The notes beneath the pieces were generated by a model. The model had not been told where the DNA came from. It searched no databases and worked only from the letters and a program-made list of their open reading frames with translations. Of a stretch of DNA of 64,000 nt, positions 18,434-29,681 are shown piece after piece (within the stretch, counting starts at the first letter, position 1; every line of letters begins with the position of its first letter). The DNA is taken from positions 2,666,001-2,730,000 of the forward strand of contig NZ_JAUSXI010000001.1 in assembly GCF_030815865.1 (NCBI RefSeq), given 5' to 3'. This DNA is from Arthrobacter globiformis. Lineage in GTDB: Bacteria > Actinomycetota > Actinomycetes > Actinomycetales > Micrococcaceae. A program made the translations under genes and the position numbers.

Positions 18434-18459
18434 CTAATGATTAGCACCCTAACCATATT
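18434..18459. promoter_or_regulatory. Double OhrR/MarR-type operator, site 2
   Basis: CTAATGATTAG (18434-18444) and the weaker CTAACCATATT (18449-18459), spaced by 4 bp as at sites 1 and 3. It lies between the DUF4242 operon (minus strand) and a broken ohrR-like gene (plus strand), repeating the arrangement of site 1. Confidence 0.7.
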
Positions 18460-18486
18460 GGGCAATGAGATTACAAAGAATGAAGT

Positions 18487-18669
18487 GTGCGTCAACAGGC
18501 GGGCCAGCTGAAGTCGAACTGGTGCTCAAGAGGAGACCCACTGGCTGTAACAAGGGCAGTACGGACCGTAGTTGGGGAATGGAAGCCGATATTGGATGCC
18601 TTGAGACTTACGGACTCCCAGTATCTGCTGACGTTGGCGTCCGTGGAGCTCGGTGGCCCGTTCCAGTGA
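18487..18669 (+). pseudogene. OhrR/MarR regulator relic, N-terminal part
   Basis: The 60-codon frame contains AVTRAVRTVVGEWKPILDAL and LTDSQYLLTLASVE, which line up with the N-terminal half of the intact OhrR-like protein at 15560 (VVGAYRPVLERL, LTHPQYLVMLALWE). The reactive cysteine region is altered and the DNA-binding part is gone. Its place next to an operator copy suggests an ancient duplication of the regulator-operator-target unit. Confidence 0.65.
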
Positions 18670-19205
18670 GTCTTCTCCGCCCTTTGTAGGCGCCGATGCC
18701 TAGCCGCGTTGCACCTTCTGACGGTTGCCGGCCCGCGTGCGCACGGACGAAGAAGTAGCGCGGATGGGCGATAAACCTGCATTAGCGCTGTCCCGGTCGA
18801 GGTGCGGCTCGTATGCCTGGTCGAGTCGCCCTTCCCAGAGTGGCCACCCGGCAGTCCGCCATCTCCGCTCCCGGGGCGCGTGGCTTCATGATCGAACGCA
18901 ACTCCGGGGCCTATCGGATTCGTTCCTGGTATCGCAGGCCTGAGAGTTCGCACACCTCCATACCGAATACGACGAATTCCTGCACTTGGCCCTTTCCCCA
19001 GCACTGGCCGGCGAAGCAATAGCAAAGGGGTAGGCCATGGCACACCCGCTGACAGGCATCACGCGGGCCTAAGAACAAAGTCAGGAGGAAGGCGATGAGC
19101 ACAGCCGCGCCGGTGCAGCTGTATTCATGTACCGGGATCGGGCGCGTACGATGCCACTAACCAATCGGTTTGGCCCTCGCGGCCCCTGCCGGTAAGGAGT
19201 CGCTC
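18670..19205. other. Intergenic stretch upstream of cydA
   Basis: No intact gene. A plus-strand frame near 18950-19030 reads EFAHLHTEYDEFLHLALSP and looks like the end of a lost coding sequence. No clear promoter for cydAB is recognised; a weak half-site like CTAACCAATCG lies at 19158. Confidence 0.45.
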
Positions 19206-20570
19206 GTGTTCGTCGATGTTGTTGTCCAGGTCCAGCCCCTCGATCTGATGGCCGCTCGCTTGCAGATGGCCCTGTCGCTGGGCTGGCACATCATCGTTGC
19301 GTGCTTCGGCGTCGGCATGCCGGTGATCACGCTGCTGGCCGAGTGGCGTGGCCACAGGACCGGTGATTTGAACTACCGTCTATTGGCCAGGAGGTGGGCC
19401 CGGGTGATGGGCGTCCTCTTCGCCGTCGGTGCCGTCTCGGGAACCATCCTCTCGTTCGAGATGGGCCTGCTCTGGCCCGGACTGATGGGAGTCTATGGGG
19501 AGGTGATCGGCCTGCCGTTCACCCTGGAGGGCGTTGCCTTCTTTATCGAGGCGATTTTCTTGGGCATCTACCTTTACGCCTGGGACCGGTTGCCGCCGCG
19601 CACGCACATGCTGACAGGGATCCCCGTCATCCTTGCCGGCATTGCCAGTGCCTTCTTCGTGGTTACGGCGAACGCCTGGATGCAGCAGCCCACCGGGTTC
19701 GACGAAGAAAACGGGCGGATTATCGCAGTGGACCCGGTGGCAGCCATGTTCAACCCCGCCGCGCCGCCACAGACCGTCCACATGATCCTGGCCGCATTCA
19801 TGGTGACAGGTTTTGGCATGGCCTCGGTCTACGCCTTCGCCATGTTGCGCGGGCGGCGCGACAACTACCACCGGCTGGGCTTCATGCTGCCCTTCGCCGT
19901 TGCTGCCGCTGTCACTCCCGTCCAGATCGGGGTAGGCGACTGGGCAGCGCACTTCGTCGCCAACTACCAGCCAGTGAAACTCGCGGCCATGGAGGGCATT
20001 TTCGAGACGCAGCGGGGAGCCCCGCTGCATCTCGGCGGTATTGCCGTAGATGGGGAAATGCAGTACGCCATTGAAATCCCCAGCGGCTTGTCCCTCCTGG
20101 CACACTTTGACCCGAACGCTGAAGTAATGGGCCTTAACGAGATCCCGGAGGACGCCCGGCCGCCAGTGAACATCGTTCATCTCGCCTTCCAGGCCATGGT
20201 GGGCGGAGGCTTTGCCCTGCTGGCGCTCTCCGTTTGGATGGCAATCGCCTGGAAGCGGCGCAAGGATCTGCCCCGGTCCGATTGGTTCCTCCGGGCCGTG
20301 AGCCTCTCGGGCCTCATCGCCGTGGTCTGTTTGGAGGCCGGCTGGGTGGTTACCGAGGTGGGCCGGCAGCCCTGGATCGTTTTCGGCGTCCTGCGGACCT
20401 CTGACGCCGTCAACCCTGCGCCCGGGCTGTTCTACGGGTTCATTCTCGTCTCCGTGGTGTACCTCTTCCTCACAGTTGCCACTCTCTATGTGCTGCGGCG
20501 GCTCGCCAAAGACAAGCCGATTCCCCTCGCGCCTCAGGAGTCGGATGTGACAGGCTACAAAATCATCTAG
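19206..20570 (+). CDS. cydA: Cytochrome bd ubiquinol oxidase subunit I
   Basis: Membrane heme subunit of the bd-type terminal oxidase, about 454 residues from GTG 19206, chosen because TAAGGAG lies 6 nt upstream. Key features: the early helix with LSLGWHI, whose His matches the heme b595 ligand; LEGVAFFIEAIFLGIYLYAW with the paired glutamates of the proton/heme region; and the quinol-site segment GWVVTEVGRQPW. The Q-loop is short, as in cyanide-insensitive (CIO-type) oxidases. With cydB 10 bp downstream it allows respiration at low oxygen or when heme-copper oxidases are poisoned. No cydDC follows. Confidence 0.93.
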   Translation: MFVDVVVQVQPLDLMAARLQMALSLGWHIIVACFGVGMPVITLLAEWRGHRTGDLNYRLLARRWARVMGVLFAVGAVSGTILSFEMGLLWPGLMGVYGEVIGLPFTLEGVAFFIEAIFLGIYLYAWDRLPPRTHMLTGIPVILAGIASAFFVVTANAWMQQPTGFDEENGRIIAVDPVAAMFNPAAPPQTVHMILAAFMVTGFGMASVYAFAMLRGRRDNYHRLGFMLPFAVAAAVTPVQIGVGDWAAHFVANYQPVKLAAMEGIFETQRGAPLHLGGIAVDGEMQYAIEIPSGLSLLAHFDPNAEVMGLNEIPEDARPPVNIVHLAFQAMVGGGFALLALSVWMAIAWKRRKDLPRSDWFLRAVSLSGLIAVVCLEAGWVVTEVGRQPWIVFGVLRTSDAVNPAPGLFYGFILVSVVYLFLTVATLYVLRRLAKDKPIPLAPQESDVTGYKII

Positions 20571-20580
20571 GAGGTCAGCC

Positions 20581-21588
20581 ATGCCGCTTGCCGAGCTGCT
20601 GATGGCAGCAATGTGGATCTGCCTGACGGCGTATGCACTGTTCGGAGGAGCCGACTTCGGCGGGGGCTTCTGGGACCTCATCGCCGGCGGGGCGGAGAAG
20701 GGCAGACCGCAACGAAACCTGATTGAGCATTCAATCGGCCCCATTTGGGAGGCCAACCACGTCTGGTTGATTTTTGTGATCATCCTGACCTGGACCGTCG
20801 TCCCCTCGGTGTTCGCCGCCGTGTCCTCAACCCTCTACATTCCGCTGACCCTCGTCGCCCTGGGCATTATTGCAAGAGGATCAGCCTTCGCGTTCCGAAA
20901 GGTCAGCCAAAAACTGTGGCAGCAGCGCCTGTTCGGCGGAGCCTTTGCCCTGTCCTCCGTAGTTACTCCCTTCTTCCTCGGCACCGTCGGCGGCGCCCTT
21001 GCCTCCGAGCGGGTTCCTCCGGGAATAGCGGCAGGTGACCCGATCACCAGCTGGGTCAACCCGACCTCGCTTGCCAGCGGACTGCTCGCCGTGGCGACAA
21101 CTGCCTACCTTGCCGCCGTGTACCTGACCCACGATGCCCGAAGGGAAGGTGATCCAGCGCTCGCCCAGGCCTTCCGCCGTAAGGCCCTCGCCTCCGGAGT
21201 GGTCACCGGCGTGCTCGCAGTCCTCGAGCTGCTCATCTTAGCGACAGACGCCCCAGGGCTGTTCCGCCAGCTGCTGTCCATGCCCGCGTTGCCCTTCGCC
21301 GCCGTATCGCTTGCTGCCGGCGTGGCGTCCCTGATCCTGATGTCCCGGCGCAGTTTCCTTACCGTCCGTCTCTCCGCGGCCCTCGCCGTTACGGCGCTAC
21401 TGTGGAGCTGGGGAATCGGGCAATATCCCAACGTCCTTCCCGGACTCCCTCTCGCCGACGCTTCAGCGACCGAAAGCGTCCTTTTAGCCAACTCAATTGC
21501 CGTACTGATCGCCGGGATTCTAGTGATTCCCTCTCTGTGGTGGCTCTACGCAATCTTTCAGCGGGACCAGTCCGCCAACCGCCACTGA
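20581..21588 (+). CDS. cydB: Cytochrome bd ubiquinol oxidase subunit II
   Basis: Second membrane subunit of the bd oxidase, 335 residues, 8-9 hydrophobic segments. Conserved N-terminal GGADFGGGFWDL and IGPIWEANHVWLIF are diagnostic. The start follows AGGAGGTCAGCC. It is translated with cydA. The usual cydDC assembly transporter is not downstream; the next 2.7 kb consist of gene relics. Confidence 0.93.
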   Translation: MPLAELLMAAMWICLTAYALFGGADFGGGFWDLIAGGAEKGRPQRNLIEHSIGPIWEANHVWLIFVIILTWTVVPSVFAAVSSTLYIPLTLVALGIIARGSAFAFRKVSQKLWQQRLFGGAFALSSVVTPFFLGTVGGALASERVPPGIAAGDPITSWVNPTSLASGLLAVATTAYLAAVYLTHDARREGDPALAQAFRRKALASGVVTGVLAVLELLILATDAPGLFRQLLSMPALPFAAVSLAAGVASLILMSRRSFLTVRLSAALAVTALLWSWGIGQYPNVLPGLPLADASATESVLLANSIAVLIAGILVIPSLWWLYAIFQRDQSANRH

Positions 21589-21718
21589 CGGCAACGATCG
21601 TATCCGCGTTGGTGCTTGATGGTCCGCCAAGATGGTGACCTACTTGGACCAGAAGGGTCGGTCCACGGTCAACTTGCTCGGACTGTCCGAGGAACGGCGA
21701 AGGAAAGGGGATCACCTC

Positions 21719-21856
21719 TAAGGTCCCCGAAGGACGTCCTGCTGCTCACCGACGGCCGGTTCTCCAGCGGTACCACCGCCCTGCGCGTCCGTCACGTTGC
21801 TCCGGAAGCGGTCGACGGCGGTCCAATCGCCTTCGTCAAGGACGGGACCCGCCCCT
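21719..21856 (+). pseudogene. Dihydroxy-acid dehydratase (IlvD) C-terminal relic
   Basis: The frame reads PKDVLLLTDGRFSSGTTALR followed by HVAPEAVDGGPIAFVKDGT, the conserved C-terminal substrate-binding region of IlvD/EDD dehydratases. Everything before and after is missing. IlvD is an Fe-S enzyme of branched-chain amino-acid synthesis. Confidence 0.75.
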
Positions 21857-21918
21857 TTGCACCAGCGCCTAGAATCCCTATTTTCATACTCCTACTTACC
21901 TGCACTTTCTGTTATCCC

Positions 21919-22180
21919 TCAGAAGGGGTACCGGGCTGCTTCTTGTTGAATGGTGACCCGCTGGATGTCAGTAAATGATTCGATGTTAGCTTCGGCTCCG
22001 CCGATCCGGCTTCCGTTTCCGGAGTTGCCGACGCCGCCGAACGGAACGTGGGCCTCATCTGCACGGTCTGATCGTTGATGTGCAGCAGGCCGGATGGGAT
22101 CCTGCGGGCAACATTCCAAGCGTTCATCGCATTGCCGCCCATCACGCTCAGAGACAGGTCGTACTCGGATGGGATGGGTA
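21919..22180 (-). pseudogene. Benzaldehyde dehydrogenase C-terminal relic (second copy)
   Basis: Reads YDLSLSVMGGNAMNAWNVAR and IPSGLLHINDQTV, then after a frameshift near 22070 VPFGGVGNSGNGSRIGGAEA up to the C-terminal ARYPF and stop at 21919. It matches the last ~85 residues of the intact enzyme at 843 but with many changes, so it stems from another mandelate/benzaldehyde cluster rather than from a recent copy. Confidence 0.85.
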
Positions 22181-22252
22181 AAACACAGCTGCACATCCGG
22201 TGGCACCAAGCGGTGGACCAGGGAAGGGATGTCGGGTGCGCGGTGGGGCTGG

Positions 22253-22579
22253 CTACTCAACGCTATGCTCCTTCCCTCGCACTTCTGTCGCTTCTCCGGC
22301 GTCGTGCCCAGGCCAGGAGGCGAATGCCCCTGCACTGCCTATCATCGCAACAATTGTCAGCGCTCCCGCAGCCCAGCCCAGACCAGCTGCCGCACCGACC
22401 CAACCGGCCAGCGGATACGTCAGGATGTAACAGGCGTGCGAGAGGGAAAACTGGGCAGTGAACACGTATGGCGGTGTCTCCTCCGGGGACGCAGCGCGCA
22501 GCAGCCTCGATGACTGTGTGAGGATCGTGGCGATCGCCGCGACGAGCAGGAACCAGAGCCCCAGCAGCAGCCACCAGTT
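22253..22579 (-). pseudogene. MFS transporter C-terminal relic
   Basis: WWLLLGLWFLLVAAIATIL, YVFTAQFSLSHACYILTYP and the following helices match the C-terminal ~100 residues of the intact MFS carrier at 41528 at about 80 percent. The N-terminal three quarters are missing. It abuts an ohrR relic directly. Confidence 0.8.
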
Positions 22580-22840
22580 AGTCCGTAATGTCCTGCCCGC
22601 GGCTCGCCTTTGTAGCATCGATGAGCCGCATCATCGCCGAGTGGAGTTGTTTGACATCCTCCCGGTTAAGGCCGAGGCTTTGCATCGTCGGCTTCGGGAC
22701 TGACATTGCTTCGGCCCGTAACGCAGAACCTGCTGCTGTCAGCTCAACGGCAAGCGCGCGTTCGTTTTCCGGCACCCTTCGGCGGGTTATCAGACCCGCC
22801 GCCTCCAGCCGGCGCAAGAGCGGTGACAGCGTCGCCGGCT
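22578..22840 (-). pseudogene. OhrR/MarR regulator relic, C-terminal part
   Basis: EPATLSPLLRRLEAAGLITR and the following wing and dimerisation helix (NERALAVELTAAGSALRAEA) match residues ~75-158 of the OhrR-like protein at 15560. The N-terminal half, the operator and the start of the neighbouring small gene are deleted: the regulator sequence runs straight into the small-protein relic at 22841. Confidence 0.8.
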
Positions 22841-23032
22841 CATGAACGCCACAAGCAAATGCGGGCAGTTTTTGGTCCGGCGAACAAGAGCGCAATCGAT
22901 CACGACATGACCGAAGAAAACAAGGAACTGCTGGAGAAGCGCCAAGCAGAAACCCAGCAGTGGGAAACTCTCCGCCGCCCCGGACGGCAGCACTTATGTC
23001 GTCCCCAAGAACCCGGATGACCAATCGCTGCG

Positions 23033-23036
<4 letters not shown>
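22841..23036 (+). pseudogene. SufS-coupled small protein relic (copy 2)
   Basis: In three frames one reads NATSKCGQ, then QMRAVFGPANKSAIDHDM and EENKELLEKRQAETQQWETL, then APDGSTYVVPKNPDDQSLR with stop at 23036, all nearly identical to the intact protein at 15259-15474. Two frameshifts break it. The stop overlaps the sufS relic start by ATGA, as in the intact locus. Confidence 0.82.
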
Positions 23037-24372
<1,336 letters not shown>

Positions 24373-24522
24373 CGCTCAAGCATGCCGCTAGGGCAGGGGC
24401 GGCGGCGTTTCGTGAGCTTCGCCTCGGGATCGCCGGCGTTGCGTCGCGGCACCTTGCTGCGCGACGGTTCACCTTCCGGTTATATCGTCGCTGCCCGACG
24501 GCACTGTCTACTGAACTTACGC

Positions 24523-24555
24523 GAGGAAGAGCCCGCACTTAACGGGCTCTTCCTC
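24523..24555. terminator. Bidirectional hairpin between sufS relic and ctaF
   Basis: GAGGAAGAGCCCG (24523-24535) and its exact inverse (24543-24555) with a 7-nt loop, 13-bp perfect stem. It lies between two converging genes and can end both transcripts; on the minus strand it follows the ctaF stop by 18 bp. Confidence 0.7.
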
Positions 24556-24573
24556 ACGGTGACTCAGCGGGAT

Positions 24574-24975
24574 CTAGTGTGCGTGATCTCCGCGGCTGTA
24601 TTCGTATACCCAGCCGATTAGTGCGATCAAAGTCAGGGCCAATCCGATGTACAGGATCCAAAACCCGACTGCCAGGCCGAGGAATCCGGTCGCTGCCGCG
24701 AGACCGAGAACAAGCGGCCACCAACTCCAGGGAGCGAAGTGTCCCTGCTCGCCGGATCCCTCGTGCATTTCGGCGTCCGGGCGGTCCTCAGGGCGTGAAC
24801 CGACTCGCTTTCCCGTAAAGGCGAGGTAGGCACCGATCATTCCGCTCAAACCGCCCGTGAGGTAGAGCGCCAGGAAACCCACGGGTTCTCCCCAGTGGAC
24901 AAGGAATCCATAAACGGTGCCGACACAGAAAAAGAACGGAGTCAAGTAGATGAAGAGTCCGCTTTCGATTCTCAC
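24574..24975 (-). CDS. ctaF: Cytochrome c oxidase subunit IV (actinobacterial CtaF)
   Basis: Small membrane subunit of the aa3-type oxidase, 133 residues from GTG 24975 (AAGGA 10 nt upstream). Four hydrophobic segments: LFIYLTPFFFCVGTVYGFLV, the EPVGFLALYLTGGLSGMIGA stretch, WWPLVLGLAAATGFLG and FWILYIGLALTLIALIGWVY, with the acidic loop RPEDRPDAEMHEG. Normally ctaF follows ctaC and ctaD; here neither is present, so it is an isolated or spare copy. The upstream frame continues open to 25170 but without similarity I can name. Confidence 0.87.
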   Translation of the reverse strand: MRIESGLFIYLTPFFFCVGTVYGFLVHWGEPVGFLALYLTGGLSGMIGAYLAFTGKRVGSRPEDRPDAEMHEGSGEQGHFAPWSWWPLVLGLAAATGFLGLAVGFWILYIGLALTLIALIGWVYEYSRGDHAH

Positions 24976-25422
24976 GCGTCCGCGTCCTTCCAGTTTACTG
25001 AGCCCGTAATGCTGCGCCGTCATCGCGGGTACGCGGCTGCTGCAGATCTGGGTCGTGCCGGTGAAGCGCCGGGCGCTCGGACAGGACACTTGGCCGAAAG
25101 GTGAAGTCAAGGCCCATATGCGGACAAGACGTTCCCCATCCCGGTGAGGTACCCAGGCCCGTGGGAGCACCGGCCTTGTTGGGGGTTCCCGTGGTCCTTC
25201 TGTGCGCGCTACCGGTGCGATCCATCAGACTCATAGACTTGCTTTCCTTTTCTACATTTCACGTGCCGCCTGCCGGGGATGCGCCCGGGGTGTACACACA
25301 ATTGGCTTGCTTTTATAACGGAGTCACCCTTTGTAGGGGTCCACCTTCTATAGGCGAGGGAAGGCCTGTTACCTGGGAAATTGCCAACTTATTGCGGCCT
25401 ACGGCGTGGACGGACGATTCAG
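24976..25422. other. Stretch between chdC and ctaF without a clear gene
   Basis: Minus-strand frames are open in parts (a peptide starting MDRTGSAHRRTTG at about 25228) but show no known domain. It may be the degraded remainder of an oxidase subunit gene that once preceded ctaF. Confidence 0.4.
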
Positions 25423-26154
25423 TCAACGAAGGACATCAGCAATTTCACTTGGCTCAATTCGTCGGCCGGTGAAAAAGGGAACTTCTTCACGAACGTGCTG
25501 ACGGGCGCTTGTTGTTCGTAGATGGCGCATGAGATCGACGAGATCCGTCAGCTCCGGCGCTTCCAATGCAAGCAGCCACTCCCAGTCGCCCAGCGCGAAG
25601 GACGAAACGGTGTTGGAGATAACCTGGGGAAATTCCCGTCCAAGGAGTCCGTGATCACGCAGCATGAGTCCGCGTTCCTCTGCCGGGAGCAGGTACCAAT
25701 CGTACGAGCGCACAAACGGGTACACACAGACCCATGCTCCAGGCTTTATCCCTTCGGCGTAGGCCGGTACATGGCTTTTGGCGAACTCCGCTTCCCGATG
25801 AACGCCCATCGCAGAGCATGCAACGGTTGTGCCTGCGAAGAGGCGAGTACGCCGAATTTTCCGGACGGCGGACTGAAGCGCCTCGGGCCGGCTGCCGTGG
25901 AGCCAAACCATGACATCGGCATCGGCGCGCATGGAGGAGACGTCGTAGGCTCCCCGAAGGGTCGTTCCGTCCTGACTGATTTCAGCTAGCAGGTCCTCCA
26001 AGGAGGCCGTACTGTCCGGTGTCGTACTATCCGCGCCGCGGCTGAAAACCGTCCAAAGCGTAAAAAATTGTTCAGGTTCCTTGACAGGAGTCCGGGCAGT
26101 AGACGCGGAAATGCCGTTCAAAAGGTGATGCCTGCTTTCAGGGAGCATTTTCAT
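25423..26154 (-). CDS. chdC: Coproheme decarboxylase (HemQ/ChdC)
   Basis: Last enzyme of the coproporphyrin-dependent heme pathway of Gram-positive bacteria: two H2O2-dependent decarboxylations turn coproheme into heme b. The 243 residues are full length. Tyr145 in YPFVRSYDWY is the catalytic tyrosine and His168 in LRDHG the proximal heme ligand; NTVSSFALGDWEWLLALEAP and HVREEVPFFTGRR complete the fingerprint. hemY, cpfC and other heme genes are not adjacent, so this is a second, displaced copy. It lies 30 bp behind the small gene at 26185 and thus probably under the same double operator. Confidence 0.92.
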   Translation of the reverse strand: MKMLPESRHHLLNGISASTARTPVKEPEQFFTLWTVFSRGADSTTPDSTASLEDLLAEISQDGTTLRGAYDVSSMRADADVMVWLHGSRPEALQSAVRKIRRTRLFAGTTVACSAMGVHREAEFAKSHVPAYAEGIKPGAWVCVYPFVRSYDWYLLPAEERGLMLRDHGLLGREFPQVISNTVSSFALGDWEWLLALEAPELTDLVDLMRHLRTTSARQHVREEVPFFTGRRIEPSEIADVLR

Positions 26155-26184
26155 GGGCGGGGGAGGCGCTAACCGAACTAGCGG

Positions 26185-26388
26185 TTACCGTGCCACCAGG
26201 TAGGAAGTGCCATCAGCATTGCGCACGGTAGCCCACTGCCGCAGTTGCTCTTCGCGCTGAAGCTGTGCTGCATCCCGCCGCACAACCACCCGGCCCGCGA
26301 CCGAACCCTGTTGCGCGGGGCCGAAAACCGCCCTTAGCTTCCCTGTGCCCCGCATGAACTTCCGAACGAACGACTCTTTGCCAGCCAT
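26185..26388 (-). CDS. Small protein, SufS-coupled family (copy 3)
   Basis: Sixty-seven residues. FVRKFMRGTGKLRAVFGPA at 7-25 and QWATVRNADGTSYLVAR at the C-terminus match the proteins at 15259 and 22841, with a shorter, more basic middle. Here the partner gene downstream is chdC instead of sufS. The start at 26388 lies 44 bp from operator site 3. The family has no function known to me; the constant pairing with one operator type suggests a stress-response adaptor. Confidence 0.72.
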   Translation of the reverse strand: MAGKESFVRKFMRGTGKLRAVFGPAQQGSVAGRVVVRRDAAQLQREEQLRQWATVRNADGTSYLVAR

Positions 26389-26431
26389 GCCTGTCCCTCT
26401 TCCTTACGGTACTTCCGTAACACTTAGTGTA

Positions 26432-27639
<1,208 letters not shown>

Positions 27640-27877
27640 CCTCAACGCGAAGGCACGGCTCTTTGAGTCAGGCGCCACATATCCATCCCTGAGCCGCGAG
27701 CCTCCATCTGTGACGCCCTTGGCCCATCAGGCTTCTAACGGCGAACGACCGAGATGGTGGGCAGAAAGTAACGCGGCGAGTCCCTGAAAAACCTGGCCGA
27801 AATACCAAGCAAATACTGTCTTCGATGCTGACCAGCCCTGAACGTCCAAAAAGCCCTATCAACTGGAGCCTACCCCT

Positions 27878-28750
27878 ATGTCCTATGTGAAGCCCGGTGA
27901 TCTGATCACGACGATGATCGACGCTGGTGAGTCGAAGGTATTCATGTCCACCCGGGACACGATAGTGCGGGCCGCGATGGCCGGTGCGCTGCTCTCCCTG
28001 ACGGCTGCGTTCGCCGTCACGGTGAGCGTGACCACCGGCATCCCGCTGGCGGGGGCGATCCTCTTCCCGGTCGGGTTTATCCTGCTGTACCTGCTCGGCT
28101 ACGACCTGCTGACCGGGGTGTTCGTCCTGACACCGCTGGCGCTGCTGGACAAGCGACCCGGCGTGACCGTCCGCGGCGTCCTCCGCAACTGGGGGCTGGT
28201 GTTCGTCGGAAACTTCATCGGAGCGTTCATCGTGGCCCTGCTCATGGCGGTCGTCGTCACCTACGGCTTCGCGATCCCGCCGAACGAGGTCGGCGTCGCC
28301 ATCGGCCACATCGGCGAAGGTCGCACACACGGCTACGCCGAACACGGCGCATCCGGCATGCTGACGCTGTTCGTCCGCGGAATGCTGTGCAACTGGATGG
28401 TGTCGATCGGCGTGGCCGGCGCCATGATCGCCAAAGACGTCCCCGGAAAGGTGATCGTGATGTGGATGCCGATCATGCTGTTCTTCTTCATGGGCTTCGA
28501 GCACTCGATCGTTAACATGTTCCTGTTCCCCTCGGGCCTGCTGCTCGGCGGCGAGTTCACCATCCTGGACTACCTGGTCTGGAACGAAATCCCGACCGTG
28601 CTCGGCAACCTCGTCGGCGGCCTGCTGTTCACCGCGCTTCCTCTCTACGTCACCCACGCGCGGACCAAGGCGCCTTCCAACACAGTCGGGAACCTCGAGC
28701 TCCCGGCAGGGGAAGATGTCGCACGCACCGAAACCGGTATCCGTCACTAG
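27878..28750 (+). CDS. Formate/nitrite transporter family channel (FNT)
   Basis: Pentameric six-helix channel family for formate, nitrite or hydrosulfide, 290 residues. The typical features are the P-x-D/E start (YVKPGDLITTMIDAG), GYDLLTGVFVLTPLALLDK, NWGLVFVGNFIGA, and CNWMVSIGVAGAM with FFFMGFEHSIVNMFLFPSGL containing the family's conserved His region. The cargo cannot be read from sequence; with desulfurase and bd oxidase genes nearby, hydrosulfide or another small anion is possible. The stop codon lies within a 20-bp sequence (28743-28762) that resembles 8511-8531, so the C-terminal tail may be cut by a mobile element. Confidence 0.88.
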   Translation: MSYVKPGDLITTMIDAGESKVFMSTRDTIVRAAMAGALLSLTAAFAVTVSVTTGIPLAGAILFPVGFILLYLLGYDLLTGVFVLTPLALLDKRPGVTVRGVLRNWGLVFVGNFIGAFIVALLMAVVVTYGFAIPPNEVGVAIGHIGEGRTHGYAEHGASGMLTLFVRGMLCNWMVSIGVAGAMIAKDVPGKVIVMWMPIMLFFFMGFEHSIVNMFLFPSGLLLGGEFTILDYLVWNEIPTVLGNLVGGLLFTALPLYVTHARTKAPSNTVGNLELPAGEDVARTETGIRH

Positions 28751-28762
28751 GGCGTGTCGCCT
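28743..28762 (+). mobile_element. Putative insertion-sequence end relic at the FNT gene stop
   Basis: GTCACTAGGGCGTGTCGCCT corresponds to the reverse complement of 8511-8531 with one gap and one mismatch. It includes the FNT stop codon. No transposase is present nearby. Confidence 0.35.
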
Positions 28763-28976
28763 AGAGTGACCGGGACGAGCTGGTACACCCACACGGGGTA
28801 CGCCTACATCGGAAGCAGCGGAGCTCTGCACGAGTTCGGGTACGGCCTGCCGACTGGATCCCGGCCTCCGGCCTTCTGTCCATCTTCAGGGGAGCTCGCG
28901 GCCAGGCCGAATCCGGCTCGTCATCGGTTGCCCGGCTTCGGACGGTTGAAAAGTCTCTCCCCGCTCATTTTCAAAC

Positions 28977-29001
28977 GCCGACAATGAACCTTCCGTCAAC
29001 C
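28977..29001 (+). repeat. 25-bp dispersed motif GCCGAYAA-N7-TCCGTCAAsC, copy 1
   Basis: GCCGACAATGAACC at 28977-28990 followed by TTCCGTCAACC to 29001. The same frame of conserved ends recurs at 34410, 51845, 53022 and 54975, always on the plus strand. Confidence 0.6.
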
Positions 29002-29060
29002 CGCGCACGCCTGGACCGCCCTTTGCTGCCCGCTCACTTAGGGGACTTTGAGCGGTCTAC

Positions 29061-29174
29061 GGCTGGCGTCAATTGTGGTTATCCACGGCTGCAAATTGGG
29101 AGCCGTTGGGCTAGCTCCCTGGCAGCAGTAGCGGTGGATAACCTATGAGACTTGTCCCCGGCTGTGGGCGGCGG
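29061..29174 (+). repeat. Nested-hairpin element, copy A
   Basis: A perfect 10-bp outer stem (GGTTATCCAC 29077-29086 with GTGGATAACC 29134-29143) encloses a bulged GCTGC/GCAGtAGC stem and a perfect inner stem GGGAGC (29098-29103)/GCTCCC (29114-29119). The tail TTGTCCCCGGCTGTGGGC follows. The whole unit recurs at 53117-53231 with about 10 differences in 115 bp. Identity extends beyond the stems into the single-stranded parts, so sequence as well as fold is preserved. Confidence 0.72.
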
Positions 29175-29243
29175 CAGCCTACTTCCTCACGGTAGGGCGG
29201 GGCATCAATTCCAACTGCTTCTGCAGTCTAGGTAAGGACGCTT

Positions 29244-29260
29244 GTCAGGTTGGGGTGTAG
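29244..29260 (+). repeat. Junction repeat GTCAGGTTGGGGTGT, second copy
   Basis: The same 15 bases as at 11079-11093. Here they lie in non-coding DNA about 70 bp after the nested hairpin. A shorter match (GGTTGGGGTGTGC) is at 9254-9266. Confidence 0.45.
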
Positions 29261-29681
29261 GTCAGCCGGATATGACGACCCGGCGCACCACGCCTGTTCC
29301 CGGGTGGCAAAAGATCTCGTCAGCCTGTTGTCAGTCAGTTTCCGAAGTCGCCTGAACCGATGTCTGAAGTCGCCTGCACAACCCAGCTCCTGCGCTGGTG
29401 GTGCAGTCCGTTTGAGGTGTTCCTCATCGAGGCATTGTTATTGTGCTCCTCGCACTTCGGCGATCGTCTCTGGGCCGGCCGGGTGCCCCTGATCTCAGGG
29501 GCACCCGTATCCGAGTCCGGAATCACCCGCTTCTAAGCGGTCAGAGAGACCCGAGAGCATCGAAGAATCACTGCCAGCCGAGACGTACCGCTAAGGCCAT
29601 TAGCACCGGCCTTTATGAAGCTTCGTTTCTCCGCCGCAACGTAGGCATTGTTCAGAGGTGATCCGAAGGTGGGGCGTAAAT

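Larger units (their letters stand above)
28751..29681. other. Repeat-rich non-coding region
   Basis: About 930 bp without a gene but with three repeated elements: the 25-bp motif (28977-29001), the large nested hairpin (29061-29174) and the GTCAGGTTGGGGTGT junction repeat (29244-29260). The rest is unremarkable. Confidence 0.6.

Noticed and set aside
18434..18459. The right half of operator site 2 as a separate -10 box.
   Set aside because: CATATT could be a -10 element, but the exact 15-bp half-site phasing shared with sites 1 and 3 is better explained as part of the operator; both may be true.
19380..20783. 467-codon open frame antisense to cydA.
   Set aside because: The sense strand encodes full-length CydA with all conserved residues; the antisense frame is low-complexity, rich in His/Gly/Glu, as usual for high-GC genes.
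27668..28831. 387-codon open frame antisense to the FNT channel.
   Set aside because: The composition (runs of Asp, His, Gln, Arg) is the antisense of membrane codons; no family similarity.
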